Positions 1-7,502 of a stretch of DNA of 64,000 bases are shown piece by piece (position 1 is the first letter of the stretch; each line of letters begins with the position of its first letter). The notes under the pieces are model-generated. The model was not told where the DNA came from. It saw only the letters and a program-made list of their open reading frames with translations, and did not search any database. The DNA comes from Methylomicrobium sp051061015 (GTDB taxonomy: Bacteria > Pseudomonadota > Gammaproteobacteria > Methylococcales > Methylomonadaceae): NCBI GenBank assembly GCA_051061015.1, contig JBPFEG010000029.1:248001-312000 (forward strand), given 5' to 3'. The position numbers were made by a program, and so were the translations under genes.

Positions 1-1
1 C

Positions 2-1789
2 GTGCGCTGGGCCGTGCTGATTTTCATCCCGATGGGGCTCGGGGTGCTATGGAGTTTGGGCCTGGCCCTGGTCACCGTCGGTCACCTGACCATCATCACC
101 GCCGCCTTCATCGCGATCCTGTTCGGCCTGGGCGCGGACTACGGCATTTTCACCTCCTCGAGTATCGCCGAGGAGCGACGGGCAGGCAAGCCCTTGGTGG
201 AAGCCATTGGTGCTGGTATCGGCTCATCCTTTATCGCAGTGCTGACGGCGGGCGGCGCCTCGCTGCTGATCTTCGGCGCATTGGCCACGGTCGATTTTAC
301 CGGCTTCGCCGAATTGGGCCTGGTGGCGGCCAAAGGCGTGTTGCTGATTCTGATCAGCACCTGGATGGTTCAGCCCGCGCTCTATGCCTTGCTGCCACCC
401 AAGCTAAAAGATATTCCCTCGCCAAGCACTCTGCCAGCTCCCACAGGACTTGAGAAATACAGCGGTATATTCCCCAAGCCTGTTGCAGTCGCTCTCGTCA
501 TGCTGGCTTTAGGCGGCGCGGTCTTCGGCGGGGTGGAGGGCCTCGCTATCCCATTTGACTATGATTTATTGACCATGTTGCCCAAAGATTCCCAGGCGGC
601 CTATTATCAACGCCGTATGGCTGAGGAGAGCGACTATCAGGCCGAGGTGATCATTTTCACCGCCAAGGACATGGCCGAGGCAAGGCGGATCACCCGCGAA
701 GCAGGTAAACTCAAGACAATTGCCCAGGCGCAGTCGCTGACCAGTTTGTTTCCAGAGGACGCAGGCGAACGCCTCCGCAAAGCCGTGAGCATCGGCGAAG
801 CGTTCGCCCGGACCGATTACGCCAAGCAGGTCGCTGAACTCGACCGGGCGGGCTTGTCGCCGAAATCATTCGAGTTATTGCAGGCCGTGCTGGAAAACGG
901 CATGACCATCATCGACGATGCGCAAGAGCAGGCATTCTCCGCCGGACATTCCAAACTGGTCGAGAGTTTGGAAAAAGTGCGCGAACAACTTTCGGTCATC
1001 TCGACCAAACTAACTGCAGACGGTGAACAGGGCCGGCAGCGTAGCGAGAGCTTTTTGCGCGCCTTACTGTTCGATGCGGATGCCGGGATCAAAGTCATCG
1101 ACGCCTGGCGGGAGGCCCAGCCTCTCACTCCGGAGCAGTTGCCGCCCGCCCTGCGCGACCGCTTCTTTGCCGCTAATGGCAGCATTGCGGTCTACGCCTT
1201 CCCGGCAAAAACCGTGTACAATCCGGACAACCTCGACGCACTGATAAAAGACGTCTATAGCGTCTCGCCGGAAGCGACCGGCTTCCCGACCACGCACCAG
1301 GTGTTTTCCAAGGCAGTGGTAGAAAGTTTTTCCCGCGGCACGCAATTGGCCCTGGCGCTGTGCCTGCTCTGGGTTATGGCGGCGACGCGCAGTGTGCGCG
1401 GCTTCGCGCTGGCGGCGCTACCCTTGCTGATCGGCGGCGGCTGGATGCTGGGGCTGATGGCCCTGGGCGGCATTCGTTTCAATTACGCCAACATGGTTGC
1501 TTTGCCCATGGTGATTGCGTTGGCGGTGGATTACGGCGTGTGGTTCAACTATCGCTGGAACGAATTGAAGGGCTACCCCCCCTTGCGAGTCAGCCTGGCT
1601 GCCGGCAAGGTCATCGGACTGGCCGCTGGCACCGAATTGGCTGGCCTCGGCGCCATCACCCTGGCCAGCTACCGGGGCGTGTCTTCTTTGGGCGTGAGTA
1701 TCACCATTGGTTTGGTGTGCTGCCTGATTGCAACCCTGGTTGTGGCTCCGGCCATCGGACAATTACTTGATTCCAGGAGAAAATCCTAA
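2..1789 (+). CDS. bstA: RND/MMPL-family sterol exporter BstA, 5'-truncated
   Basis: C-terminal 595 residues of a resistance-nodulation-division (MMPL/HpnN-like) inner-membrane transporter; the start lies before the window. Two blocks of membrane segments are visible. The first carries GADYGIF near residue 46 and the second carries AVDYGVW near residue 508, the repeated acidic transmembrane motif of this superfamily. A soluble, charge-rich periplasmic region of about 250 residues lies between them. The stop overlaps the bstB start by one base (TAATG), so the genes are translationally coupled. From memory, RND genes next to a PhnD-like binding protein and a helical lipoprotein in methanotrophs were characterised as sterol transporters (BstABC), and the sterol operon 2 kb downstream supports that. 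A hopanoid or general lipid substrate remains possible. Confidence 0.82.
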   Translation: MRWAVLIFIPMGLGVLWSLGLALVTVGHLTIITAAFIAILFGLGADYGIFTSSSIAEERRAGKPLVEAIGAGIGSSFIAVLTAGGASLLIFGALATVDFTGFAELGLVAAKGVLLILISTWMVQPALYALLPPKLKDIPSPSTLPAPTGLEKYSGIFPKPVAVALVMLALGGAVFGGVEGLAIPFDYDLLTMLPKDSQAAYYQRRMAEESDYQAEVIIFTAKDMAEARRITREAGKLKTIAQAQSLTSLFPEDAGERLRKAVSIGEAFARTDYAKQVAELDRAGLSPKSFELLQAVLENGMTIIDDAQEQAFSAGHSKLVESLEKVREQLSVISTKLTADGEQGRQRSESFLRALLFDADAGIKVIDAWREAQPLTPEQLPPALRDRFFAANGSIAVYAFPAKTVYNPDNLDALIKDVYSVSPEATGFPTTHQVFSKAVVESFSRGTQLALALCLLWVMAATRSVRGFALAALPLLIGGGWMLGLMALGGIRFNYANMVALPMVIALAVDYGVWFNYRWNELKGYPPLRVSLAAGKVIGLAAGTELAGLGAITLASYRGVSSLGVSITIGLVCCLIATLVVAPAIGQLLDSRRKS

Positions 1790-2625
1790 TGCGAAAAATT
1801 TGTCTTATTATTGTCAGCCTGTTGGTCTCCTTCACCGCGAACCCTGCACCCAAACCCGAAATGATCGTGGTGTGCTATCCCGGCGGAGCCGTCAATGCCA
1901 AGGACGCAAACGGGGCGATGAATTCCATGTTGCGAGTGGTGGAGCGCGTTGGCAAGTGGCAGGAGAACAGCCTCAACAGTCTGTTCACCGCCAAATCGGA
2001 CGAATGCAGAAAACAGATGTCCGAAAAAAAACCCAAGTTCGCCATCACCTCTTTGGGCATCTATTTGGAATTACGCACCCGGTACAACTTGATGCCTGTG
2101 GTTCAGCCAAAGATTAAAGGCCGCACCAGCGAACGTTACCGGGTAATGGCTCAGAAAGGCAAATATAAGAGTCTGGATGAACTGAAAGGCAAAACCCTGG
2201 GCGGCACGGTATTGGAAGAACAGTCCTTTATCGGCAAGATCGTTTTTGCCGGGAAATACGACCCCGCCAGTTTCTTTGTCCTAAAAAAGTCCAATCAGGC
2301 TATCCGCGCGTTACGATCTTTGGATAAAGGGGAACTGGACGCCGTTATTTTGAACGAGCAACAATTCGCTGGACTCGCTTCGCTTCATTTGCAGACTTCT
2401 CTTGAAGCGGTCTTCACGTCCGAGGAAGTTCCGCTGATGGGGGTCGTGGCAAACAGCGCCACTACAACTGCGGAAGAACGCGCCCGCTTCGGCAAGGCTC
2501 TGGAGGAAATGTGTACCGACGCAGAGGGTAAAAAACTATGCGATCTGTTTGGAGTGGAATCTTTCGTCGCCGTGGACCCGACAGTGTTCGAACCCATGGT
2601 TAAACTATGGGCTAAGGGGAATTAA
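1789..2625 (+). CDS. bstB: Periplasmic sterol-binding protein BstB (PhnD-like fold)
   Basis: A 278-residue periplasmic binding protein of the phosphonate-binding (PhnD-like) type. An N-terminal signal sequence with hydrophobic stretch LIIVSLLVSFTA is followed by the mature domain, which opens with a beta strand MIVVCYPGG. The hinge region SLDELKGKTLGG near residue 125 is typical of this family. An AGGAG ribosome site lies 9 bases before the ATG. No ABC permease or ATPase is nearby, so an ABC-importer role is unlikely. Its place between bstA and bstC fits a shuttle that takes sterol from the inner-membrane RND protein across the periplasm. Function is inferred from gene order and remembered work on Methylococcus BstB. 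Confidence 0.8.
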   Translation: MRKICLIIVSLLVSFTANPAPKPEMIVVCYPGGAVNAKDANGAMNSMLRVVERVGKWQENSLNSLFTAKSDECRKQMSEKKPKFAITSLGIYLELRTRYNLMPVVQPKIKGRTSERYRVMAQKGKYKSLDELKGKTLGGTVLEEQSFIGKIVFAGKYDPASFFVLKKSNQAIRALRSLDKGELDAVILNEQQFAGLASLHLQTSLEAVFTSEEVPLMGVVANSATTTAEERARFGKALEEMCTDAEGKKLCDLFGVESFVAVDPTVFEPMVKLWAKGN

Positions 2626-2629
2626 GACT

Positions 2630-3442
2630 TTGCGTAACATACAATTTTTTCCGGCCGTTTCGTTGCTGGCATTCCTGTCGGGCTGCGCCGGACTCCACCG
2701 GGACCATGTCCGGTTCGACCGGCTCTCCGAGTGTTCCAAGCAGAACGCTGCTTCGCTGGCCGCCAAACAAAGCCAACTCGGCCCATCCGGCGACACCCAT
2801 ACCTTGGAATGTGCGCTGACTGTCCTACGCGACACCCAAGACCCTGCGGTGCTTCGGACCTCGCTAGGCAGTCGCCTATGCCTATACCTGGCCGAACGAG
2901 AAGCCAATCAGGAAAAACGCGAAATGCTGGCTGCTGAAGGCGTGGGCTTTGCCGAAACCGCTTTGGCGCAAGGGGGCGGCAATGACGGGTCGGTGCATTA
3001 CTATCTTGCGGCCAACCTCGGACTGGCGGTACGCGAACATATCACCTTGGCCATGGAGAACCTTGACCGGTTGGAAAACGAGATGAAACGGGCGCTGGCC
3101 TTGAGCCCGGAAATCGACGACGGCGGGCCGTTACGTCTTTTGGGGGCGCTTTATCTCAAAGCCCCGCCTTGGCCCAATGGCATCGGCGACATCGACAAGG
3201 CGCTGGAACTGCTGGAAAAGGCGGCCAAGGAACATCCGGGGCATCCGCTCAACCACCTGTTTTATGCCCAGGCGCTTTGGGAAGAGGGCAGCGAGGCTGC
3301 CTTACCCGGGGTAAAAGCAGAATTCGCACTGGGGGAGAAGCTGTTATCCGAAGGGAATTGGGGATACAGCAAAGAGCCCTGGAAAAAGGAATTCGACGAG
3401 TTTCAACAGGAACTTGGAGATGCCGCTCAGGCACGCCCGTAA
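2630..3442 (+). CDS. bstC: Outer-membrane helical lipoprotein BstC (TatT/TPR-like)
   Basis: A predicted 270-residue lipoprotein. The best start is TTG at 2630: it has an AGGGGA ribosome site about 9 bases upstream and gives a clean signal, with a hydrophobic stretch and lipobox L-S-G-C at residues 16-19. The open frame extends further upstream, but that would bury the signal and overlap bstB by 77 bases. The mature part is alpha-helical and TPR-like (ALSPEIDDGGPLRLLGALYL; DIDKALELLEKAAKEHPGHP), matching the TRAP-associated TatT family. It is the last gene of the bst operon, 4 bases after bstB. It probably accepts sterol at the outer membrane. The role is inferred from the known Bst system; the fold assignment is fairly firm. 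Confidence 0.8.
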   Translation: MRNIQFFPAVSLLAFLSGCAGLHRDHVRFDRLSECSKQNAASLAAKQSQLGPSGDTHTLECALTVLRDTQDPAVLRTSLGSRLCLYLAEREANQEKREMLAAEGVGFAETALAQGGGNDGSVHYYLAANLGLAVREHITLAMENLDRLENEMKRALALSPEIDDGGPLRLLGALYLKAPPWPNGIGDIDKALELLEKAAKEHPGHPLNHLFYAQALWEEGSEAALPGVKAEFALGEKLLSEGNWGYSKEPWKKEFDEFQQELGDAAQARP

Positions 3443-3514
3443 CGATTGCCGCAAATCCTTGATAATGCATCGGGCCTTGGACGGGCGAGTGCTTGAAGCG
3501 GCTAGGTCGGTTAA

Positions 3515-4549
3515 TCAATGGCATTGGCCTAAGACATCGCAAAGGCGCTTAAAAGACTTGAGCATTTTGTCTTTCAGCAACTTACGGCCGATGATATGCT
3601 TGACTTCGCTGGCTATTCCCGCCACTTGGTCTGTGTAGCTGCGCACCTGCTGAAAAACGACAGTGCCTTCTCGATAGGGTAGGCTGCCGGTTATCCACTG
3701 GCTGGAATTGTATGAATGCGGCGCATAGAACTCTCGGGTCAACACCAAAACGCCGCCGTTCCAATCCATGCTGATGCGGTGTCTGAGGATGACCGCCGGG
3801 CGACTTTCGACTTTTTTTTGCACCCAAGGAAAGGTCTCTTTCGCCCCAGTCGGTAAAGGTTTGGGATAATCAAGCCATACCTTGAGCAAGGCTGGAAAGT
3901 AACGAGCTAGGATGTCGCTTGCGTTTGCGGCCTGACGAAGTTGCAAGGAAGGTTTAGAATCCTCGTGTTCCTCCCGCACATAAGGCGCTATCGCATGCGT
4001 CCCTCCGCGTCGATAGGCTTTAAAGCGCTGGAACAGAATCTCCCGGTAGTGCTGTAAGACCGCGTCTCGGACGGATTTATCAGACCCCTTGAGCGATTTT
4101 TTGAGAAGATTGAAGCTGTCGAACTCAGGGGGAGACAGGTTGAATTCATCGCCCGGTTCGGCATCCAATAAAGCCTCGGTTTCATCCCTGGTCAGGACGG
4201 CAGGTCCCAAGGAAGCAGCACCGTCGTGCTCACTCAACAACCCGTGCGCAGTAATGTCAACGTCCAGCAGGTCAAGATTTTCCTGCCGTAAATGTTCGGC
4301 TACCTTGACTAAAGGAACCGGCAGAAGCCAAGCGATGCCCGCAGCAATCTCATCGCCGCTGCCTTCTTTTAAGGCATAAGCGACGGGATGACCTTGCGCT
4401 AGTCTTGCAATTTGCCCCTTATCCATTCCCAACACGCCCAATACCTCCTCGGTTGCTGGAGGGGCGGCGAAAGCGGGAGGTATCGGCAGGATGGAACTGA
4501 TGCCCAGAAGCCACGCGAGGGCGAGGGCATGATTCGGTTTTCGTTGCAT
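3515..4549 (-). CDS. Secreted protein of unknown function in the sterol locus
   Basis: 344 residues if the second ATG (4549) is used; that start gives a standard Sec signal peptide ending PPAFA at residue 28. A start at 4573 would add eight residues before the signal. The mature protein is hydrophilic, with no membrane segment or motif I recognise. The middle is rich in acidic and lysine residues, and the C-terminal third has alternating strands with Trp and Tyr (WITGSLPYREGTVVF). It faces the bst operon convergently and is transcribed away from cyp51. No function can be assigned. Its location between sterol transport and sterol synthesis is the only functional hint. Confidence 0.7.
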   Translation of the reverse strand: MQRKPNHALALAWLLGISSILPIPPAFAAPPATEEVLGVLGMDKGQIARLAQGHPVAYALKEGSGDEIAAGIAWLLPVPLVKVAEHLRQENLDLLDVDITAHGLLSEHDGAASLGPAVLTRDETEALLDAEPGDEFNLSPPEFDSFNLLKKSLKGSDKSVRDAVLQHYREILFQRFKAYRRGGTHAIAPYVREEHEDSKPSLQLRQAANASDILARYFPALLKVWLDYPKPLPTGAKETFPWVQKKVESRPAVILRHRISMDWNGGVLVLTREFYAPHSYNSSQWITGSLPYREGTVVFQQVRSYTDQVAGIASEVKHIIGRKLLKDKMLKSFKRLCDVLGQCH

Positions 4550-4627
4550 CGGGCGCCCCCCGGCGTCAAACAATTGTGAGTAGATACCCTAATTAAGCTG
4601 ATTCACGGTATTTGAGAAAAATTAGAT

Positions 4628-4924
4628 ATGACAGGCTGTCTAATAATTCCCGTTCTATTCATGCCTTTTTTAAATATACGGAATAGCCAAGTCGCCTTGC
4701 CGTGGCTCGAACAATTCGTGATCGCACGCCAGGGATACCAAGCCTTGTATGCGAGGACCACCCTGAGCCGGAAGGATTTCAGGAGGATGTTCGACCATGC
4801 CGGTTATGATCTACAGGCGCGGTTGCCGTATTGCCGGCAAGCCTTCGATGAGGTGAACGACAAGATGTCTTTGCAAGGCAGAGTGTCGCCGGTCGAGATG
4901 AGGAAACTGGAAAAGGCGGGTTGA
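4628..4924 (+). CDS. Small ORF of unknown function, doubtful
   Basis: A 98-codon frame, or 87 codons from the internal ATG at 4661. Neither start has a convincing ribosome site. The C-terminal two thirds is mixed-charge and protein-like (ARTTLSRKDFRRMFDHAGYD), so it may be a real small protein or the remnant of a larger one. It lies in the region between the secreted unknown and cyp51. I recognise no family. Confidence 0.3.
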   Translation: MTGCLIIPVLFMPFLNIRNSQVALPWLEQFVIARQGYQALYARTTLSRKDFRRMFDHAGYDLQARLPYCRQAFDEVNDKMSLQGRVSPVEMRKLEKAG

Positions 4925-5170
4925 GCTCAGGTGTTTAGCGCCGTGCAGCCTTGCGCCAACAATAGGGCTTCATACCTTACCTCAGCGTGATCCGGCTTGG
5001 TGCCAAGCATTCCTAATATATCAGAATGTTTGTACATAAGCCGGGCACCGCGTAAAATCAATGGTTTCCTGGCATCGTTTATTGCTGCATTCAAAGGGTA
5101 ATGCTTTCTCAGAAGGATACGGAACCTGATACAAGGGTTCCTAAATGCACAATGACATCGAGATCGAGTT

Positions 5171-6811
5171 ATGACTACGACGACTACCAACAATCCCGTT
5201 TTGCCAGTTAAAGCACCGCCTAAAATGCCCGGCGCATTGCCGTTCCTAGGGCACATGCTCGCATTCGGCAAAAATCCCTTTACCTACATGATGACACTCC
5301 GCAAGACACTGGGCGAAATCGGTGAATTCCGCATGTTTCATCAAAAAATGGTGCTGATGACCGGCCCGGACGCGAACGAAGCTTTTTTTCGCGCTCCCGA
5401 TGCACAACTGGATCAAAGCCAGGCTTATAAAATCATGACGCCCATTTTTGGCAAGGGCGTGGTTTTTGATGCGCCGCCGCATAAAAAAGACCAGCAGCTT
5501 AAAATGCTGATGCCGGTGTTGCGCGATAAGCCGATGCGCGGCTACGCGCAAGTGATCGTTCGGGAAGTCGAGCAAATGATTGCCGACTGGGGCGATACCG
5601 GCGAGATCGATTTGCTGGAGTTCATGAAGGAACTCACCATTTACACCTCCAGCCACTGCCTGTTGGGCGATGAATTCCGTTACGAACTGAACGAAGAATT
5701 CGCGAAGATTTATCATGATCTTGAAAAAGGCGTAAATCCTCTGGCGTTTGTGTTTCCCTATCTGCCTTTGCCGGTGTTTCGCCGCCGCGATAAAGCGCGC
5801 GCCAGATTGCAGGAATTAGTTACCGGCATCATTGCCAAAAGAGCGCAGAAGCCGGATAAAAGCGAAGATGCATTTCAAATGCTGATCGACGCCAGCTATG
5901 ACGACGGCAGCCGTTTATCGGCGCATGAAATCACCGGCATGTTGATCGGGACGATTTTTGCCGGCCACCATACCACGGCCGGTACGGCGGCCTGGACCTT
6001 GCTGGAGTTGGCGCGCCGGCCCGAACAATTGCGGCGCGTATTGCATGAACTGGATACGCATTTCGGCGCCGAAGGCGAAGTTACCTTTCAGTCGTTACGC
6101 GAAATTCCGGTACTGGAAAATGTCATCAAAGAAGTGCTGCGCCTGCATCCGCCGTTGATTTTTTTAATCCGCAAAGTAATGCAAGATTTCCAGTTTAAAG
6201 ACTATACGGTCAAGGCTGGAAAATACGTTTGCACTTCACCCCGTGTGTCCCATCGCATCGCGGACATTTTCCCCGACCCGGAAAAGTTCGATCCCGACCG
6301 CTATTCGGAGGCGCGCCAGGAGGATGCCAGACCTTTCAGCTGGATTGCCTTCGGCGGCGGCAAACACAAATGCACGGGCAACGCTTTTGCGATGCTGCAG
6401 CTGAAAGCCATTTTCAGCATTTTGCTGCGCCGCTATACCTTTGAACTGGTCGACGACAAGGACACTTATCAGGATGATTTTACTCAAATGGTCGTGCAGC
6501 CTGTATCCCCTTGTCGTGTTCGGTACATCAAACGCAGGGACATGAAAGAAGCCGCTGCCGAGTCGGTGAGGCATACGGCGCCGGAAGGCGCTCATGCCGG
6601 TTCCGGCTTTCAAGTCAAAATCGATAGAGAGCTCTGCCAGGGCCATGCTACCTGTATGACTGAAGCACCTGAACTTTTTCATGTGGACAATGCCGGTAAT
6701 GTGACCGTTTTACAAGCTTATCCACCGCTGGATTTGCTGACCCAAGCCCGGCAAGCCGAAAAATATTGCCCAACCAAGGCAATAAAAATTGAACTTAATC
6801 AAAATCAATAA
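5171..6811 (+). CDS. cyp51: Sterol 14-alpha-demethylase CYP51 fused to a ferredoxin
   Basis: A 546-residue natural fusion. Residues 1 to about 455 form a CYP51 P450 that oxidatively removes the 14-alpha methyl of lanosterol-type sterols. Visible are the I-helix AGHHTT (264-269), the E-x-x-R pair (E321/R324) and the heme loop FGGGKHKCTG with ligand Cys401. An alanine-rich linker follows. The C-terminal ferredoxin, from about 480, has C489-x2-H-x2-C495 and a distal C533-P, the pattern of a [3Fe-4S] cluster, so the heme has its own electron donor. The architecture matches the CYP51-ferredoxin known from Methylococcus capsulatus. It is the first gene of a four-gene operon with the NTF2-like gene, osc and smo. 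The ATG has only a weak ribosome site. Confidence 0.96.
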   Translation: MTTTTTNNPVLPVKAPPKMPGALPFLGHMLAFGKNPFTYMMTLRKTLGEIGEFRMFHQKMVLMTGPDANEAFFRAPDAQLDQSQAYKIMTPIFGKGVVFDAPPHKKDQQLKMLMPVLRDKPMRGYAQVIVREVEQMIADWGDTGEIDLLEFMKELTIYTSSHCLLGDEFRYELNEEFAKIYHDLEKGVNPLAFVFPYLPLPVFRRRDKARARLQELVTGIIAKRAQKPDKSEDAFQMLIDASYDDGSRLSAHEITGMLIGTIFAGHHTTAGTAAWTLLELARRPEQLRRVLHELDTHFGAEGEVTFQSLREIPVLENVIKEVLRLHPPLIFLIRKVMQDFQFKDYTVKAGKYVCTSPRVSHRIADIFPDPEKFDPDRYSEARQEDARPFSWIAFGGGKHKCTGNAFAMLQLKAIFSILLRRYTFELVDDKDTYQDDFTQMVVQPVSPCRVRYIKRRDMKEAAAESVRHTAPEGAHAGSGFQVKIDRELCQGHATCMTEAPELFHVDNAGNVTVLQAYPPLDLLTQARQAEKYCPTKAIKIELNQNQ

Positions 6812-6821
6812 GAAACGAAGA

Positions 6822-7424
6822 ATGGCAACATATCCTAGAGCAGAACTTGAAGAAATGGTTGAACGCTGGTTGCAAGCGAATCGCGACGCCGAAAAAGAAG
6901 GCAACTGGCCCAAATATCTGGGCGCGATGTATACCGATGACGCAGAATACCGTTGGAATATCGGCCCTAATGAAGAATTCGTCGCCCACAGCCGCAAACA
7001 AATCGAAGAATGGGCTTTAGGTGTGCAAATGGAAGGCTTTGAAGAGTGGCGCTATCCATACCACCGCATTTTAATCGACGAAAAACAGGGCGAAGTGATC
7101 GGCTTGTGGCGGCAAGTGTCGCCTGCATTAAGAGAGGACGGCACGCCTTATGAAGTTGCAGGCATCGGCGGATCCTGGTTTCGATACGGAGGCAATTACA
7201 AATGGGAATGGCAACGGGATTTTTTTGATTTGGGCAATGTGAAAGCCCTGTTTTTTGAATTGGCCGCCGACGGCAAACTAGACCCGGCCGTCAAAAGAAA
7301 AATCGGCAAATTGGCCAAAGGGCAATTGCTTCCCGGCCATGAGCGCCTGCGCAAACCGCCGAGTTTATGGAAAAAATTGAAGGGCTTTATGGCAATGGTT
7401 CGCATCGCCCTGTTTAATCAATAA
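6822..7424 (+). CDS. NTF2/SnoaL-like protein in the sterol operon
   Basis: 200 residues from the ATG at 6822, ten bases after the cyp51 stop; an in-frame ATG at 6789 would overlap cyp51. The N-terminal helix (ELEEMVERWLQANRDAE), the acidic-aromatic segment MYTDDAEYRWNIGPNEEF and the following strands with WRQVSPAL resemble the cone-shaped NTF2/SnoaL fold used by ketosteroid isomerase-like enzymes and lipid-binding proteins. In mycobacteria an NTF2-fold ketosteroid-isomerase-like gene (Rv0760c) lies close to cyp51, a suggestive parallel. Co-transcription with cyp51, osc and smo implies a role with sterol or sterol precursor, such as binding, isomerisation or handover. The substrate is unknown. 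Confidence 0.72.
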   Translation: MATYPRAELEEMVERWLQANRDAEKEGNWPKYLGAMYTDDAEYRWNIGPNEEFVAHSRKQIEEWALGVQMEGFEEWRYPYHRILIDEKQGEVIGLWRQVSPALREDGTPYEVAGIGGSWFRYGGNYKWEWQRDFFDLGNVKALFFELAADGKLDPAVKRKIGKLAKGQLLPGHERLRKPPSLWKKLKGFMAMVRIALFNQ

Positions 7425-7502
7425 ATTCAAAATTTACGGAACCGCTTTCAAAGGCGGGAATCCGTTGCTTGACCAGGCTAAAAGGAACATCATATTAAAT
7501 CT

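Noticed and set aside
4927..5271. Minus-strand frame of 114 codons over the cyp51 start
   Set aside because: It overlaps the conserved cyp51 N terminus, has no recognisable domain, and its valine run is the antisense of the Thr-Thr-Thr codons of cyp51.
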